Of a stretch of DNA of 64,000 bases, positions 45,401 to 56,530 are shown piece by piece. Numbering within the stretch: position 1 is the stretch's first letter; each line of letters begins with the position of its first letter. The notes under the pieces were generated by a model. The model saw nothing but the letters and a program-made list of their open reading frames with translations, was not told the origin of the DNA and ran no database searches. This stretch comes from Diphasiastrum complanatum (taxonomy: Eukaryota; Streptophyta; Lycopodiopsida; Lycopodiales; Lycopodiaceae): assembly GCA_029204225.1 (NCBI GenBank), contig CM055096.1, positions 74,745,521 through 74,809,520 on the forward strand, read 5' to 3'. The translations under genes were made by a program, and so were the position numbers.

Positions 45401-48400
45401 TGTTACTTGCCATACTGATCTGGATGTGCAAATGCAAGATGAAAGGAGTGAGCCTGCTCCTCAAGGCACTGAGGTCGGCAGTCCTGATAGTGGTGGCAGT
45501 GGTGCGACATTTGGTGAGAGCCTTCGCAGCTTGGAAGTTGAGATTGGCAGTGCAGATGGACATGATGAAGCCGAGAGGCCAGTGGGCTCCGAAAGGGTGA
45601 CAGCTGGAGATTTACCTTCATCGAGTGCGAGAGAAATTATGAGGAGACAAATAGCAATACACCGCAGAAGATTGCAGGGAGATGCAGATGACGATATGGA
45701 TGGTGGTGGGCCTGTCGGTGACATGGGCGATGATGAAACTGCCGGGGGTACTGCAGGAATATCAGTCCAGCAGGACACAGCGGTATCAACTGAGGAAGAG
45801 ATACCTGTTCAAGGGGGACAAGGTAGTGGTGCTAGTGCAGGAATTGATAACACAAGTGGTATGACATCCATTGATCCAACATTTTTGGAGGCTCTTCCAG
45901 AGGATCTACGTGCTGAAGTTCTAGCCTCACAACAGACTCGACCTGTTAGAGCTGCAGATCAGCCACCACCTCCTACAGAGATTGATCCAGAATTTTTAGC
46001 TGCTCTTCCTCCTGATATTCAGGCAGAAGTAATTGCACAACAGCGTTTACAAAGGGCACTGCAAGCACAACATGTGGAAGGCCAGCCAGTAGAAATGGAT
46101 AGTGCGTCCATTCTAGCCACATTTCCTGCAGAACTTCGAGAGGAGGTAATACTTCCATTAGTCGTACACAAGATTTGCCACATGGAAACTGTGAAAAGCT
46201 ATGTGCCATTTGTAGAGAATTAGCTGTATATTTAAGCTTTGCATCAAGACACTAGGCACTTTAGCTGACTGCCGTTTCTTTGTGCAGGTCCTATTGACCT
46301 CTTCTGAAGCTGTTTTGGCAGCCCTGCCACCTGCGCTTCTTGCCGAGGCACAGCTCCTACGTGAACGCGTTAGTCACCAGTTTCAGGCACGAAGTTTATT
46401 TGGGGGAGCTCATAGATTAGCTTCAAGAAGAAACAATCTGACTGTGGCACCAGGCCATATGGGTATGGATCGAGGTGCAGGTGGGACTTCTGGCTTTGGT
46501 GCTGGTAGAAGACCGGGCTTGCCTTTTAGTGGTGAAACCAGAGTGAAAGAAGCAGAAGGAAAGCCTCTAGTAGATACGGCTGCTTTGAAGGCAATGCTGC
46601 GGCTTCTGCGTCTAGCTCAGGTTCTACTCAACAGTTTCATTCCTCTATTTTACTTTCCCCCTTTAATAATAATTGTACAAACATGATCTGATTACTAGGT
46701 CGTTCTTTCACCTGATCTGAAGAAATTCATTCTGATCTTTTGTGCAGCCACTAGGCAAGGGACTTCTTCAACGTCTTCTATTGAATCTTTGTGCCCACAG
46801 TGAAACTCGGGCTACATTGGTTCAACTTCTTTTAGAAATGCTGAGGCCTGAAGCCGACGGATCGATAGGCTCATACTCTGCAGATGGTGCTCCTTCACAG
46901 CGTCTTTATGGTTGTCAGTGGAATGTAGTATATGCTCGGTCGCAGCAATCAGACGGTCGGTCACAGTTCATGCTGAATGCAGTTTTACTCTTTCATATTG
47001 GTTAAAATCAAGAATTGAGATTTTTGGTTTCGAATGTTTATTTATATCATCTTTAGTACTTCCATTTAATTCTCAATCGTGTTACGTGCAGGTGTTCCAC
47101 CTCTTGTTTCTCGTCATGTCTTGGAGATCCTGACCTATCTGGCTCGTAATCAAGCCCTAGTGGCAAGTTCACTGCTTTATATGGCGCCAGCAAGATCTAC
47201 TTTCTCCTCTGATTCTGGGTTATCTGCTGTAACGCCAGTTGACTCTAAACAGGACAAAGGTAAAGGAAAGATAAGTGAAAGTTCAGCTTTGATGGATATC
47301 ACGGAAACAAAGCCAAAATCAGAAATTCCGTTGATACTGCTTCTGAAATTGCTCAATCAGCCTCTTTATACTCGAAGTAGTGCTCACTTGGAGCAGGTAT
47401 GAAAATCATCAGAAAGAATCAAGGTTTATTGCTTTGGAACGAGAGTTTCGAAAGGTAACTTAACAGCATTTTCTGTTTCAATTAACGGCTCTTCTGCTTT
47501 TTGCAGGTCATGGGTTTACTTGAAGTTGTCACAAGCAGTGCTGGAGCCAAGGCAGACTATAGGTTTCGCATCATGTCACCAGATTCTGCTCCCACTGCTC
47601 TTGAAAGAAGTGACCCTCTCTCAAATATACAACCTGAAGAATTATCCTCGAGAGAAGGTGAAGGAAATCTTGTTTCAGAGCCACTAGTACAGTCAGGACC
47701 TTCTCAACCTGTTCTTGCAGGCAAGGTGGAAGCTGGTTCTGCAGAAAATCAGGAGCCTTCAACTTCGGGTGCTGATCAGAATGCAGATGCTTCTTCTATT
47801 TTATTAAGTCTTCCACAAGCTGAGCTTCGCAACTTGTGTAGGCTTTTGGCCCGGGAAGGGTATGTTGCATAATCAGATAAGATTTGTCCAGTTTATCTGC
47901 TGTCTGTTATTAATCTTACTGTAAGTAAATAGGGATTCCTGACATAGCTTCTGTTCTGTAGGCTTTCGGAAATGGCCTACACTCGAGTTGCAGAAGTTTT
48001 GAAGAAGCTTGCTTTGGCAGCACCTCCACATCGTGATCTTTTTGTAGTAGAGCTAGCAGACGCTGCTCGAAGTCTCAGTGGTTCCGCTATTCAGGAATTG
48101 CAGTGTCTTGGGGATACTGAAACAGTGGTGTTGACTGCAAGTTCAGTAGCTGGAGCGGCAATTTTGAGAGTATTGCAGGCTTTGAGTGCACTTACTGCAA
48201 GTTCGAAGGATAAGGAGAAAGAAAGTCATGGCACAGTAGAAAGAGACAAAGAGGAGGGCATGGTTATTGTGCGAGAGCTTAATTTGGATTTGGAACCTTT
48301 GTGGCAAGAATTAAGCTCGTGTGTTGGAAAGATGGAATACAGATTAGGGGCTAGCCCTGCCTTTTCAGCTCTATCTGATAGTGCAGCAGCTGCTGCTACA

Positions 48401-51400
48401 ATCGGTCCAGAAGCAGTGGTTCCTCCACTCCCTTTAGGGACCCAAAAAATTTTGCCATTTGTTGAAGCTTTTTTTGTTCTTTGTGAGAAACTCAGATCTG
48501 GACCTCCCCCTTCCATGCAGCAGGACCCCAGCATTGCAACTGCTTGCGAAATAAAGATAGCTGCAAGCTCCTCTGATGTTCATTTGTCTGCAGATTCTGA
48601 AACTTTGCTGTCAAAGCCTCCAAACTCTCATTTGATGAAATCTGATGAGAAAGGCATAACGTTTGTACGATTTGCTGATAAACATCGCCGACTTATAAAT
48701 GCTTTTGTTCGACAAAATCCAGGTTTACTTGAAAAGTCATTGAACCTTATCACAAAAGTTCCTCGTTTGATTGATTTTGACAATAAACGAGCTCATTTCC
48801 GGTCAAAGATAAGACAGCAACATGAGCGAAACCATTTTACGCCCCTCAGGATTAGTGTGCGCCGAGCATATGTTCTAGAGGATTCATACAATCAATTGCG
48901 AATACGCACCACGGACGAACTTAAAGGCCGCTTAACTGTGCAATTCCAAGGGGAAGATGGTATTGATGCTGGTGGATTAACAAGAGAATGGTTCCTATTG
49001 CTATCAAGGGTGATTTTTGATAAAGGTGCTTTGCTGTTTACTACGGTTGGCAATGAATCCACGTTCCAACCCAATCCAAATTCCGTCTACCAGACAGAGC
49101 ACCTCTCTTACTTCAAGTTTGTAGGTCGTGTGGTAAGTTATGAGTTTGCTGATTACTTTCAATTGTATCTTCGCTGCTAGTGTTAAATGTTTTGTAGTAT
49201 AATCTCTTAGTGTCTCTATGATCACTGGTTTCATTTGGAAGAATGAAAGCAAGATGCTGTTTGCAAGCTCGGATTTAGCCAAAGTTTCTGTTCAATCTTC
49301 CTGGTCACTTTAGCAATGATATTTATTTGCTGTGCAGTTAATGCTAATTGCCAGTCTTTGAAAGGAAGTAAGGATTTGTTTTTAGTTGCCTTTGTAATCA
49401 TCTAAATGCTGATGTCTGGATTTAGGTTGCGAAAGCTCTTTTTGATGGTCAGCTGCTGGATGCCCACTTTACACGATCATTTTACAAACACATTCTAGAT
49501 AGCAAAATTACGTATCATGATATGGAGGCAATTGATCCTGACTACTTTAAAAATTTGAAGTGGTTGCTTGAGGTAAGATTGTATGTGCCATGTAAGAGAA
49601 AGGTTGTTCCGTTGAGAGTAGCTTTTGTTGCGATTGTTTGCGACTGTAGGAATATGCCAGACAGTGTTGTTATCATTCTCAAAATTTCATGTTTAGTACT
49701 ATTTTGTACATTGTTGTAAGCTTATGAGTGAAATATTGATCTTGGTATGGAAGCTGTACAAGTTATGGGTAAACATCACATTATACATCAGAATATTCAT
49801 GGAGCAGAGCACTGGTCAAGTGATAACGGGATTGATGTTAAGAAGAATAGAACAACCCAGAGTGGAACCGTTTTGGGCCTCGACCCTCTCCATCTCTGTT
49901 TGAATAATAAACATAGGAGCACTTATTGATTGCTCTGAAAAGACAGGAAAGATGTGATAATAGAAAGGCATGTACAACTAGGAGATTAGGTGAAGATGAT
50001 TTGAGCATAAGATTGGGATTCGGTGATAGTAATTAATTGTCACCATAGTAGATATCAATGCCTGAGCTAGCTAAATTGATGTAACTAAATAAGAACGTTT
50101 GTGCTCAATCAAAATGAAGGTCTTATAAACGCCTAATTATAGTTATAAGCCAAAGGCTGGAAGCTTAGAAGTAAATGTTATGAATGATATTATATTGAAG
50201 TGCGTTGGATTCTTGAGTCATGGAGATTGCTGTCCATAATATCTGGCAAACTTAGCTGCTGCAGATGAAGAAAATAGTTTTGTGCTTTTTAGATTTTAAT
50301 AATTTGCACTTGATCCTTTTTTGCAGCATGACATAAGTGACATTCTCGATCTGACCTTCAGTATTGATGCCGATGAAGAAAAACATATATTGTATGAGAA
50401 GACACAGGTCAGCCTTTTAGCTGATGTGGTTCTCACAATTGACATGGTTTCATGCATTTCTTTGAATGGAAATTTCTTTTTTTGAAGTTGAGATTGATGT
50501 TACATTCATCAGGTAACCGACTATGAGCTGAAAACGGGAGGTAGAAATATTCGAGTCACTGAGGAAAACAAGCATGAATATGTGGATCTTGTATCTGAGC
50601 ATCGACTGTCAACTGCCATCAGGCCACAAATAACTGCTTTTCTGGATGGATTTCATGACTTAATTGGGCAAGAGCATATTGAGATCTTCAATGATAAGGA
50701 GCTGGAGTTATTAATCAATGGCCTTCCTGATATTCCAAGTAAGCTTTTACATATATATTCAGCAGTTTTTTTCAAGTGTTTTGTGAACCAAGTTGGGGAA
50801 TGCATGGCATAGTTGTGCATTCAAATTCGACAAAGCAAGGAGTGTACTCGTGCGTATAGCTGTAAGAAATGCTATACCTTGCTATTCACTAGGTCCATCA
50901 ATCAAAAGAAGATTTCTGTGCTGATAACAAAATTGACGCTGGATACTTCCCTTCTAAGAATCACAAGTTGCTGTAAGCTAGTGTTTTAGATTTTTTTACC
51001 TGGATGTGTATTATGATCTGAGACTCACACTCAAATTCTCTTATTGCAGTGGAAGACTTAAAGTCAAACACAGAATATACAGGCTATACTGCAGCATCAC
51101 CTGTAGTGCAATGGTTTTGGGAGGTAGTCAGGGCGTTCAATAAAGAGGACCTGGCAAGACTTCTACAGTTTATAACAGGAACCTCTAAAGTCAGCCCCCT
51201 TCTCCCCCTTTCCAGTTTTTGCTTCAAGATTTTGTTTGGACAGTGCTGTTATCTAGACAGATTAGTTGCAAACTGGATAGGAAAGAATGTCCAATTCAAG
51301 TCGTGGATTGCTTTCTTTTGCTAACAGAAATTTCTGCTGGTTTTCTCACACAAGTGGTCATGATAGTGCCACCCTTACTTTTTCAAGTCATTTTTAGAAT

Positions 51401-53525
51401 CTTTAGTGCAACTTCTGAACGTGAATCTTCTGGTTCTTGTCTCGTTGTCGTTTTCAATTTCAACTTTAGAACAAACTTAGGGAGTTGTAATCCTTGCAAT
51501 CTCCAACTTTCATGTTTCTTTGTTTGATAAAGTAGGGACCTAAGTTGAGAGTTTATTTTTTTGGCTCTGTAGTGCATTCATTATTCATGATGTATTTTTC
51601 CTAAGGCAGGAAGTAATAGAAACTTAACCTGGGATTGAAATATTTGAAATTATGTGAGCACATATATTTGTGCAGTTGACAAGCACACTCTTGTGTGAAT
51701 AGGAATATATTGGTTGTCTTAGACTTTTCTGGGTGCATTTCTTTAGGCTAACAAATTGCATGTTTGTTATATTGGTATATTTTCTAGAGTTGATCCTCCT
51801 TTATCAGTATATACAAAAGAGAGGACGAAGGGCCTTTGCTTTGATAGAGGTATCTTTGTTGAATTGTGAAATCACATCCCTTGTGATCCTTTCTTTCACC
51901 TAATCACGATCTTGGATTTTGGTTTATCAGTCTACACAAAAGGTAGCATGAAGGGCCTTTGCTTTAGTTGGAGGTATCTTTGTCGAATGGTGAAAGCACA
52001 TCCTTTGTGATCCTTTTTTTTTTCACCTGAAGAATCATATTCTTTAATTTTGTCTGTCATAGTTCAGGTTAGTGGTGCCTCTCATTCATCTTCTGTGGGC
52101 ACTAGCTACTAGCTATGCTGACCTAGACACCCTTCAAATAAAGGATGTTTCCAGATCTTGTCATGCTAGCGTCGCTCCTATCTTTTCTGACCTTCATATG
52201 TAAACACCTTGGCTTAAGTAAAAGGGATAAGGTTTTTTTTTTTTAAGAATTAGAAATGTCATAAATGATGAATGAAGTTGATTTTTAGATGAGAAACATT
52301 TCAAGTATTTCACCTGAACCAGGTAAGCCTATTTGGAGCTGAAAGAGGAAACTTAGATTGAACTCTTTGTATGGATTTGATCATTTTTACCGAAGATATT
52401 GTGAAGGTCCAATTTCTGGATGGCTAGTGGACCTATTCCACTTCATTTCTTGCTGCATGGAGTCTGATGATAATTGTAATTCCATGTGCTGGAGGGTGAC
52501 ATGCTTTTCTTGATTGTGCCTTGTGTTCATATTTAAATGCTGTTGCATTTTCAGTGACACAATTATTTTCAGCTGAATGCTGAATTCTGATTTTGGAATG
52601 TCCTTTGTGTTTTTTTGTTAAGTGCATGAGTGTATATGTGATGACCGCTTTGAAGCAATGAAAAACTAAAATTTGTCCTCTATATCAGTCTTTGCAAACT
52701 AGCATAATGGAATCAAGCACCAAAGCTTTGCTTCTTGATGCAAAGCATTAGTCCCCACCGAAGCAGTTGTAAGAGAATTGTTTTTGAGTCTTTTCAGTCG
52801 GGTCTCTAGGTCCTTTTCATGTGTTGCTCTATGCTAACAGATATCCAAGATCACCATTGCTTGTTATTTTTGAGAGGAATATTGGCATGGATGAGAGGGT
52901 GCACGAGATTGTGTTCTAGAGAAGCTCCGTGCAGCATAATTGCTAATCAGCTGAATGCAATTTTGCTGTAGCCAAAGCACACCCTAAAGTATGGCTGTGT
53001 CTGCTACAGGTGCCCCTTGGCGGGTTTGGAGCATTGCAAGGCATCTCGGGTCCTCAAAGGTTCCAGATTCACAAGGCATATGGGGCTCCTGAACGCCTTC
53101 CATCTGCACATACATGGTATTGTAACGCTAACAGTCATTCATGGTGTTTTAGCGCAGACATTGTTGATATTTTTGTTGTTCTACTTGATCTGTCTGGACT
53201 TTCCTTCAATGCGCATTTTGTTATAATATGAATGTGGACTTTTTTGTATGTTGCTTCACTAGAGTTAATCATCATATCTTTATGCAGTTGGATTATTAGT
53301 CGAGACTTTTCTGAGTTTGTTTTTCCTTCTCAACAGTTTCCTTCACTAGAGTTAATCATCATATCTTTATGCAGTTGGATTATTAGTCGAGACTTTTCTG
53401 AGTTTGTTTTTCCTTCTCATAGTTTCAATCAACTCGATCTACCAGAGTACGCATCAAAGGAGCTGCTTCAAGAAAGGCTATTGTTGGCTATCCATGAGGG
53501 AAGTGAAGGATTTGGTTTCGGTTAA
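36466..53525 (+). CDS. UPL1: HECT E3 ubiquitin ligase, UPL1/UPL2 type
   Basis: Giant HECT-type E3 ligase that takes ubiquitin from an E2 onto its own Cys and passes it to substrates. Coding exons: 36466-36498, 37493-37588, 37704-37910, 38049-46145, 46288-46620, 46748-46955, 47092-47396, 47507-47859, 47962-49132, 49426-49572, 50327-50407, 50513-50738, 51050-51189, 53010-53116, 53423-53525. All introns are GT-AG and phases agree; the sum is 11,607 nt, 3,868 residues (Arabidopsis UPL1 and UPL2 are about 3,660-3,680). The start MKAKKKRG matches the family start MKLKRRR. Domains: Armadillo-like DUF908/DUF913 in roughly the first 800 residues; UBA about 1315-1357 (EMGFSRSRAEEAL); UIM-like about 1361-1378 (EFARAVALSLSSS); acidic stretch about 2178-2253; UBM-like repeats about 2716-2840 (IDPEFLAALPPDIQAEV); HECT about 3500-3868, with GIDAGGLTREWF and the catalytic Cys at about 3835, whose codon is split TG/T by the last intron. 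The C-terminus EGFGFG is complete. UPL1 and UPL2 cannot be told apart here. Confidence 0.96.
36499..37492 (+). other. UPL intron 1
   Basis: 994-base GT-AG intron directly after the short first coding exon. T-rich, with no embedded repeat recognised. Confidence 0.85.
46146..46287 (+). other. UPL intron 4
   Basis: 142 bases, GTAATA to TGTGCAG, cutting the third UBM-like repeat (ELREE then VLLTSS). If retained, the frame stays open to 46223 and would truncate the protein before the HECT domain. Confidence 0.85.
49573..50326 (+). other. UPL intron 10
   Basis: 754 bases, GTAAGA to TTTTGCAG, inside the HECT domain between WLLE and HDISDIL. Nothing recognised inside. Confidence 0.85.
50739..51049 (+). 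other. UPL intron 12
   Basis: 311 bases, GTAAGC to TTATTGCAG, separating LPDIP from MEDLKSN. The Met codon is split A/TG. Confidence 0.85.
51190..53009 (+). other. UPL intron 13
   Basis: 1,820 bases, GTCAGC to CTGCTACAG, between TGTSK and VPLGGF. It contains a diverged direct duplication (51801-51902 and 51924-52030). Confidence 0.88.
51801..52030. repeat. Diverged direct duplication in intron 13
   Basis: Two copies with a 123-base period. Both contain TTATCAGT, AAGGGCCTTTGCTTT, GAGGTATCTTTGT and CACATCC(C/T)TTGTGATCC. Roughly a tenth or more of positions differ, so the duplication is old. Confidence 0.75.
53117..53422 (+). other. UPL intron 14, splitting the catalytic Cys codon
   Basis: 306 bases, donor GTATTG, preferred acceptor CTTCTCATAG at 53422. 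It carries the 87-base tandem duplication next to the acceptor. Confidence 0.85.
53254..53427 (+). repeat. 87-bp tandem duplication at the last 3' splice site
   Basis: Copy 1 is 53254-53340 and copy 2 is 53341-53427. They are nearly identical, differing in CTCAACAGTTTCC versus CTCATAGTTTCAA at the end. Each copy holds a TATGCAG and a CTTCTCA..AG acceptor-like site. 87 is a multiple of three and the frame stays open through both copies. Confidence 0.92.
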
Positions 53526-55960
53526 CAGCGGCACTGCGAGTTTTGTCAATATCATTGTTAGATGTTTTGAAGTAAGATCATGATACAGTCATGGGACTTA
53601 GCTAACTGGATTCATGTGCTAGTCTCCATGCATAGTAGAGCAAGTTTAATAACATGTACTTGATTAGGCTTGTAGAGAGTTTCCCAAAATGTGCAGGTCA
53701 GAAAGATGTACAGATCTGCTTACCATTTGTAAAGTGTTCAGTATACTTTCTTTTGAGGCAAAATAATTGATTTTGCTAGCTTTGCCGATTGGTTAGGCAT
53801 GCTCATTATACTCGTGGAAGTACATTTGTGACCGGGGCTCGTTAGGCATTCTTTAGCCTGCTGATTATATTGATCTCTACATTTTTGAGAATGAGATGGA
53901 TTTTTAATGGCAAATGGACTTCCTTCAGTTGGTTGTGCTCATTTGTGTTTAGTGATTTTTGATAGTAATGCTAGAATGAATATAAGAGTCCGTTTGTCTT
54001 ACACTTTCAAATTGACTTGGCGTGTGGTACACAATGTCAGCTTTATGATGATGCTTAATTTTTTCTTTCACTTCTGAATATAAAATGCTACTTTCTGGAT
54101 AATTTTCTCAATCAAAAATCTGTTCTGCAATCTTCACTATCAAGCTTGAGTAAGGGGTAAATTCTTAAGCATACATTACCGTCTCCTGTGAGCTCAACGA
54201 GTTGGGTTTGTTCGATCATATTGGTGTAGCAAACCCAAAAGTAACAGCAGCAAAGCTATCCTATAAACTTATTGGTTCTGTTATCTGCACACTTGAGCAG
54301 GAATGATTGCAAGTATATGGAAAAGTATAGAAGGCCACATGTTCCAAACATTAAAAAAATTAAAAGAAAGACTTTTTGATTAGAAAAAGGCAATTTACAT
54401 TTCAAGAGGAACAAGGGAGGGTCTTTCCATTCCAGAAGAAAAGTTGGAACATGGGGGGCTACTGGCTTTAAAAAAGAAACTATGTTCAGAATGAGCTCAT
54501 GAAATCTAGGCCATTAGAGCAATTTTTCAGTGTGAATTTTGGCAAGCATTTTGAAGTCATAAAAAGAGGTCAACCTAAAACATAACCTTCTAATACCATC
54601 AGAAATAGTTCTGTGAAAGATATTATTACCATTCATCTTAGCTGGGTTTTCTTAGTCTGCTCATCTGTTTTGATGTGAAGCAACCTTTGAAGAAAGTTTA
54701 AACAATATACTCTTGCAATGGTCACAGCTATCTTCGATAACTTTTCTATTTACAAAATACAAATTTGTTCTTGTTGTTATATTGAACCCATCAAACCTGT
54801 TGACCAACGCATGGTCAAGCCACTAGGAGTGGTAAACATTGTAGGGGCAATTCATGCATATCTAGGTCTGTCAAAACGCAAGGGGCAGATTTGATTCTGA
54901 GTGCACTTTGTAGGGTGAAGAGATTTTGTAGTAAGAGGGATTCAAGTATTAACTACTATGAGATATGCCGAAGTTTTCACTCTATAACCTTTGTTAAATG
55001 TCAAAACTACTATTTCAATGGCCCAACCCCCATGCCAATCCCTAGCATAAAGCTAACAAATATGCTAGGATGCAATGATCAACCAGAGGATGGAAGACGA
55101 ACGATGACATCCATGACAAAGCACAAGGAGCAATGACACGGGTCATGGTTTAACTACCCTAAACTCTCACATTTTTTGCAGTTATTGTTAATTGAAGCCT
55201 TGATCCAAGAAAATGGCGATTACACTCTGTATTAGAGCACACTAATGGTCAACGAACTTCACATGGCACTGACTTCCAAAAAGAACCAACTATTCGTGGG
55301 GCCCTTGCTCACTTATCGCACATACAAGGACCTTCTCTATCACTTGAGATCAGGACCGCATCAAAGGAAAAGAGAGACAATCAAATCAGACCGCCCCGTT
55401 GTTACTCTTATGAACAAACTAGACCATTCTTACTGTGAGTGAGTTTGGTTGCTTCACAGACAATAATGATAGTTAACAACATCGACACATAGAGCCCACA
55501 CGATGACAACAAATAAAATTGACGAACTTTCGAATCAACGCATGATGACATTTGAGGAACCCAATTCCGATAAAACAATGAAGTAGAAGATCGGCCCAAC
55601 TCAATTCACTGATAAAGAAAAGACATGCAATAAGAGACAAATTCAAGCAATGCAGTCACAACAATTGTTGGGCATTTACAGAGCCACATGCAAAGCCCAA
55701 TGCACATATGTAAAAGAACCTAGTTATGTAGTTAGAAAGTGTGTAGCAGGCAGACTGCTGCGCACCACTGTAGACGACCGCAGACAGGGCTGCCGCGGAC
55801 AAGCAAGGCCTGTAGGCAGACAGTTGGCAGCAAGGTAGTTTGCAGGCAGAAAAAAAGGTGGCCGTATCAACTGTAGACCGCAATGTAGCCGATCCAACGT
55901 AATTAAACCCTCCCACTTAATCCAACATCATCGTCACCTTCTCTTACTCAATCCCTTTAC
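53526..55960. other. UPL 3' flank and intergenic sequence
   Basis: The 3' UTR probably ends within the first few hundred bases; no single poly(A) signal stands out. Beyond, only short open frames. Near 54781-54850 a frame reads PVDQRMVKPLGVVN, which resembles a gypsy protease flank, but too little remains to call. At 55740-55890 there are several copies of GCAGGCAGAC-like words in a GC-richer patch. Confidence 0.4.
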
Positions 55961-56160
55961 TCTCACACAACAATGCTTCTTGGTTTCCAAGGGAAGGCTA
56001 GAACTTGAGACCAAAGAAACTTTGGATGTCAAGCTAACCAATTGAGCCAACTCCCTTGGGTCTCACACAACAATGCTTCTTGGTTTCCAAGGAAAGGCTC
56101 GAACTTGAGACCAAAGAAACTTTGGATGTCAAGCTAACCAATTGAGCCAACTCCCTTGCG
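55961..56160 (-). repeat. Duplicated tRNA-derived SINE-like unit
   Basis: Two 100-bp units in tandem (55961-56060 and 56061-56160), nearly identical. On the minus strand, TGGCTCAATTGG (rc of 56138-56149) fits a pol III A box. GGTCTCAAGTTCGAGCC (rc of 56096-56112) contains the B box. Spacing places them at positions expected in a tRNA starting near 56157 (AAGGGAG). The arms do not pair well enough for a functional tRNA. A third partial copy of the edge is near 56164. Confidence 0.6.
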
Positions 56161-56530
56161 TATTCTCACACAACAATGGCATTGGTCACACATCAACCCA
56201 CCACCTTCCAGCATTTCAACAAACAAAGACAAACAACTCAAGCTTACAATCAATCAATCAACTATAAGCAAATTCAAGTAATCCACAATGACGCTAACCA
56301 ACAATGCACAACCTCAATCAATCAAGCAATACAATGGTAAATAACCAACACTAACTTCACAAGACAAGAGCAACAATAAACTAACATCCACACAACATTG
56401 AACTCTCCAACAATCAACTTCGCCCAACAATTGTAAGCAACTAACAAACATTCACACCACATTGAACTTTTCAACAATGCATCAACAACAATGAGCTTAC
56501 CAGCATTCAACTTCTACCAATTATGAACTC
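56161..56530. other. G-poor, CAA-rich stretch
   Basis: The plus strand is strongly depleted in G and rich in CAACAA, AATCAATC and ACATTGAACT words, e.g. ACAACATTGAACTC and its near copies at about 56392 and 56458. No convincing reading frame with start and stop. Confidence 0.5.

Noticed and set aside
54781-54880. Possible gypsy protease remnant
   Set aside because: Only about 15 residues resemble the family and no catalytic Asp motif is seen.
56085-56157. Functional tRNA gene
   Set aside because: A and B boxes fit, but the arms do not pair into a cloverleaf and the unit is duplicated; called SINE-like instead.
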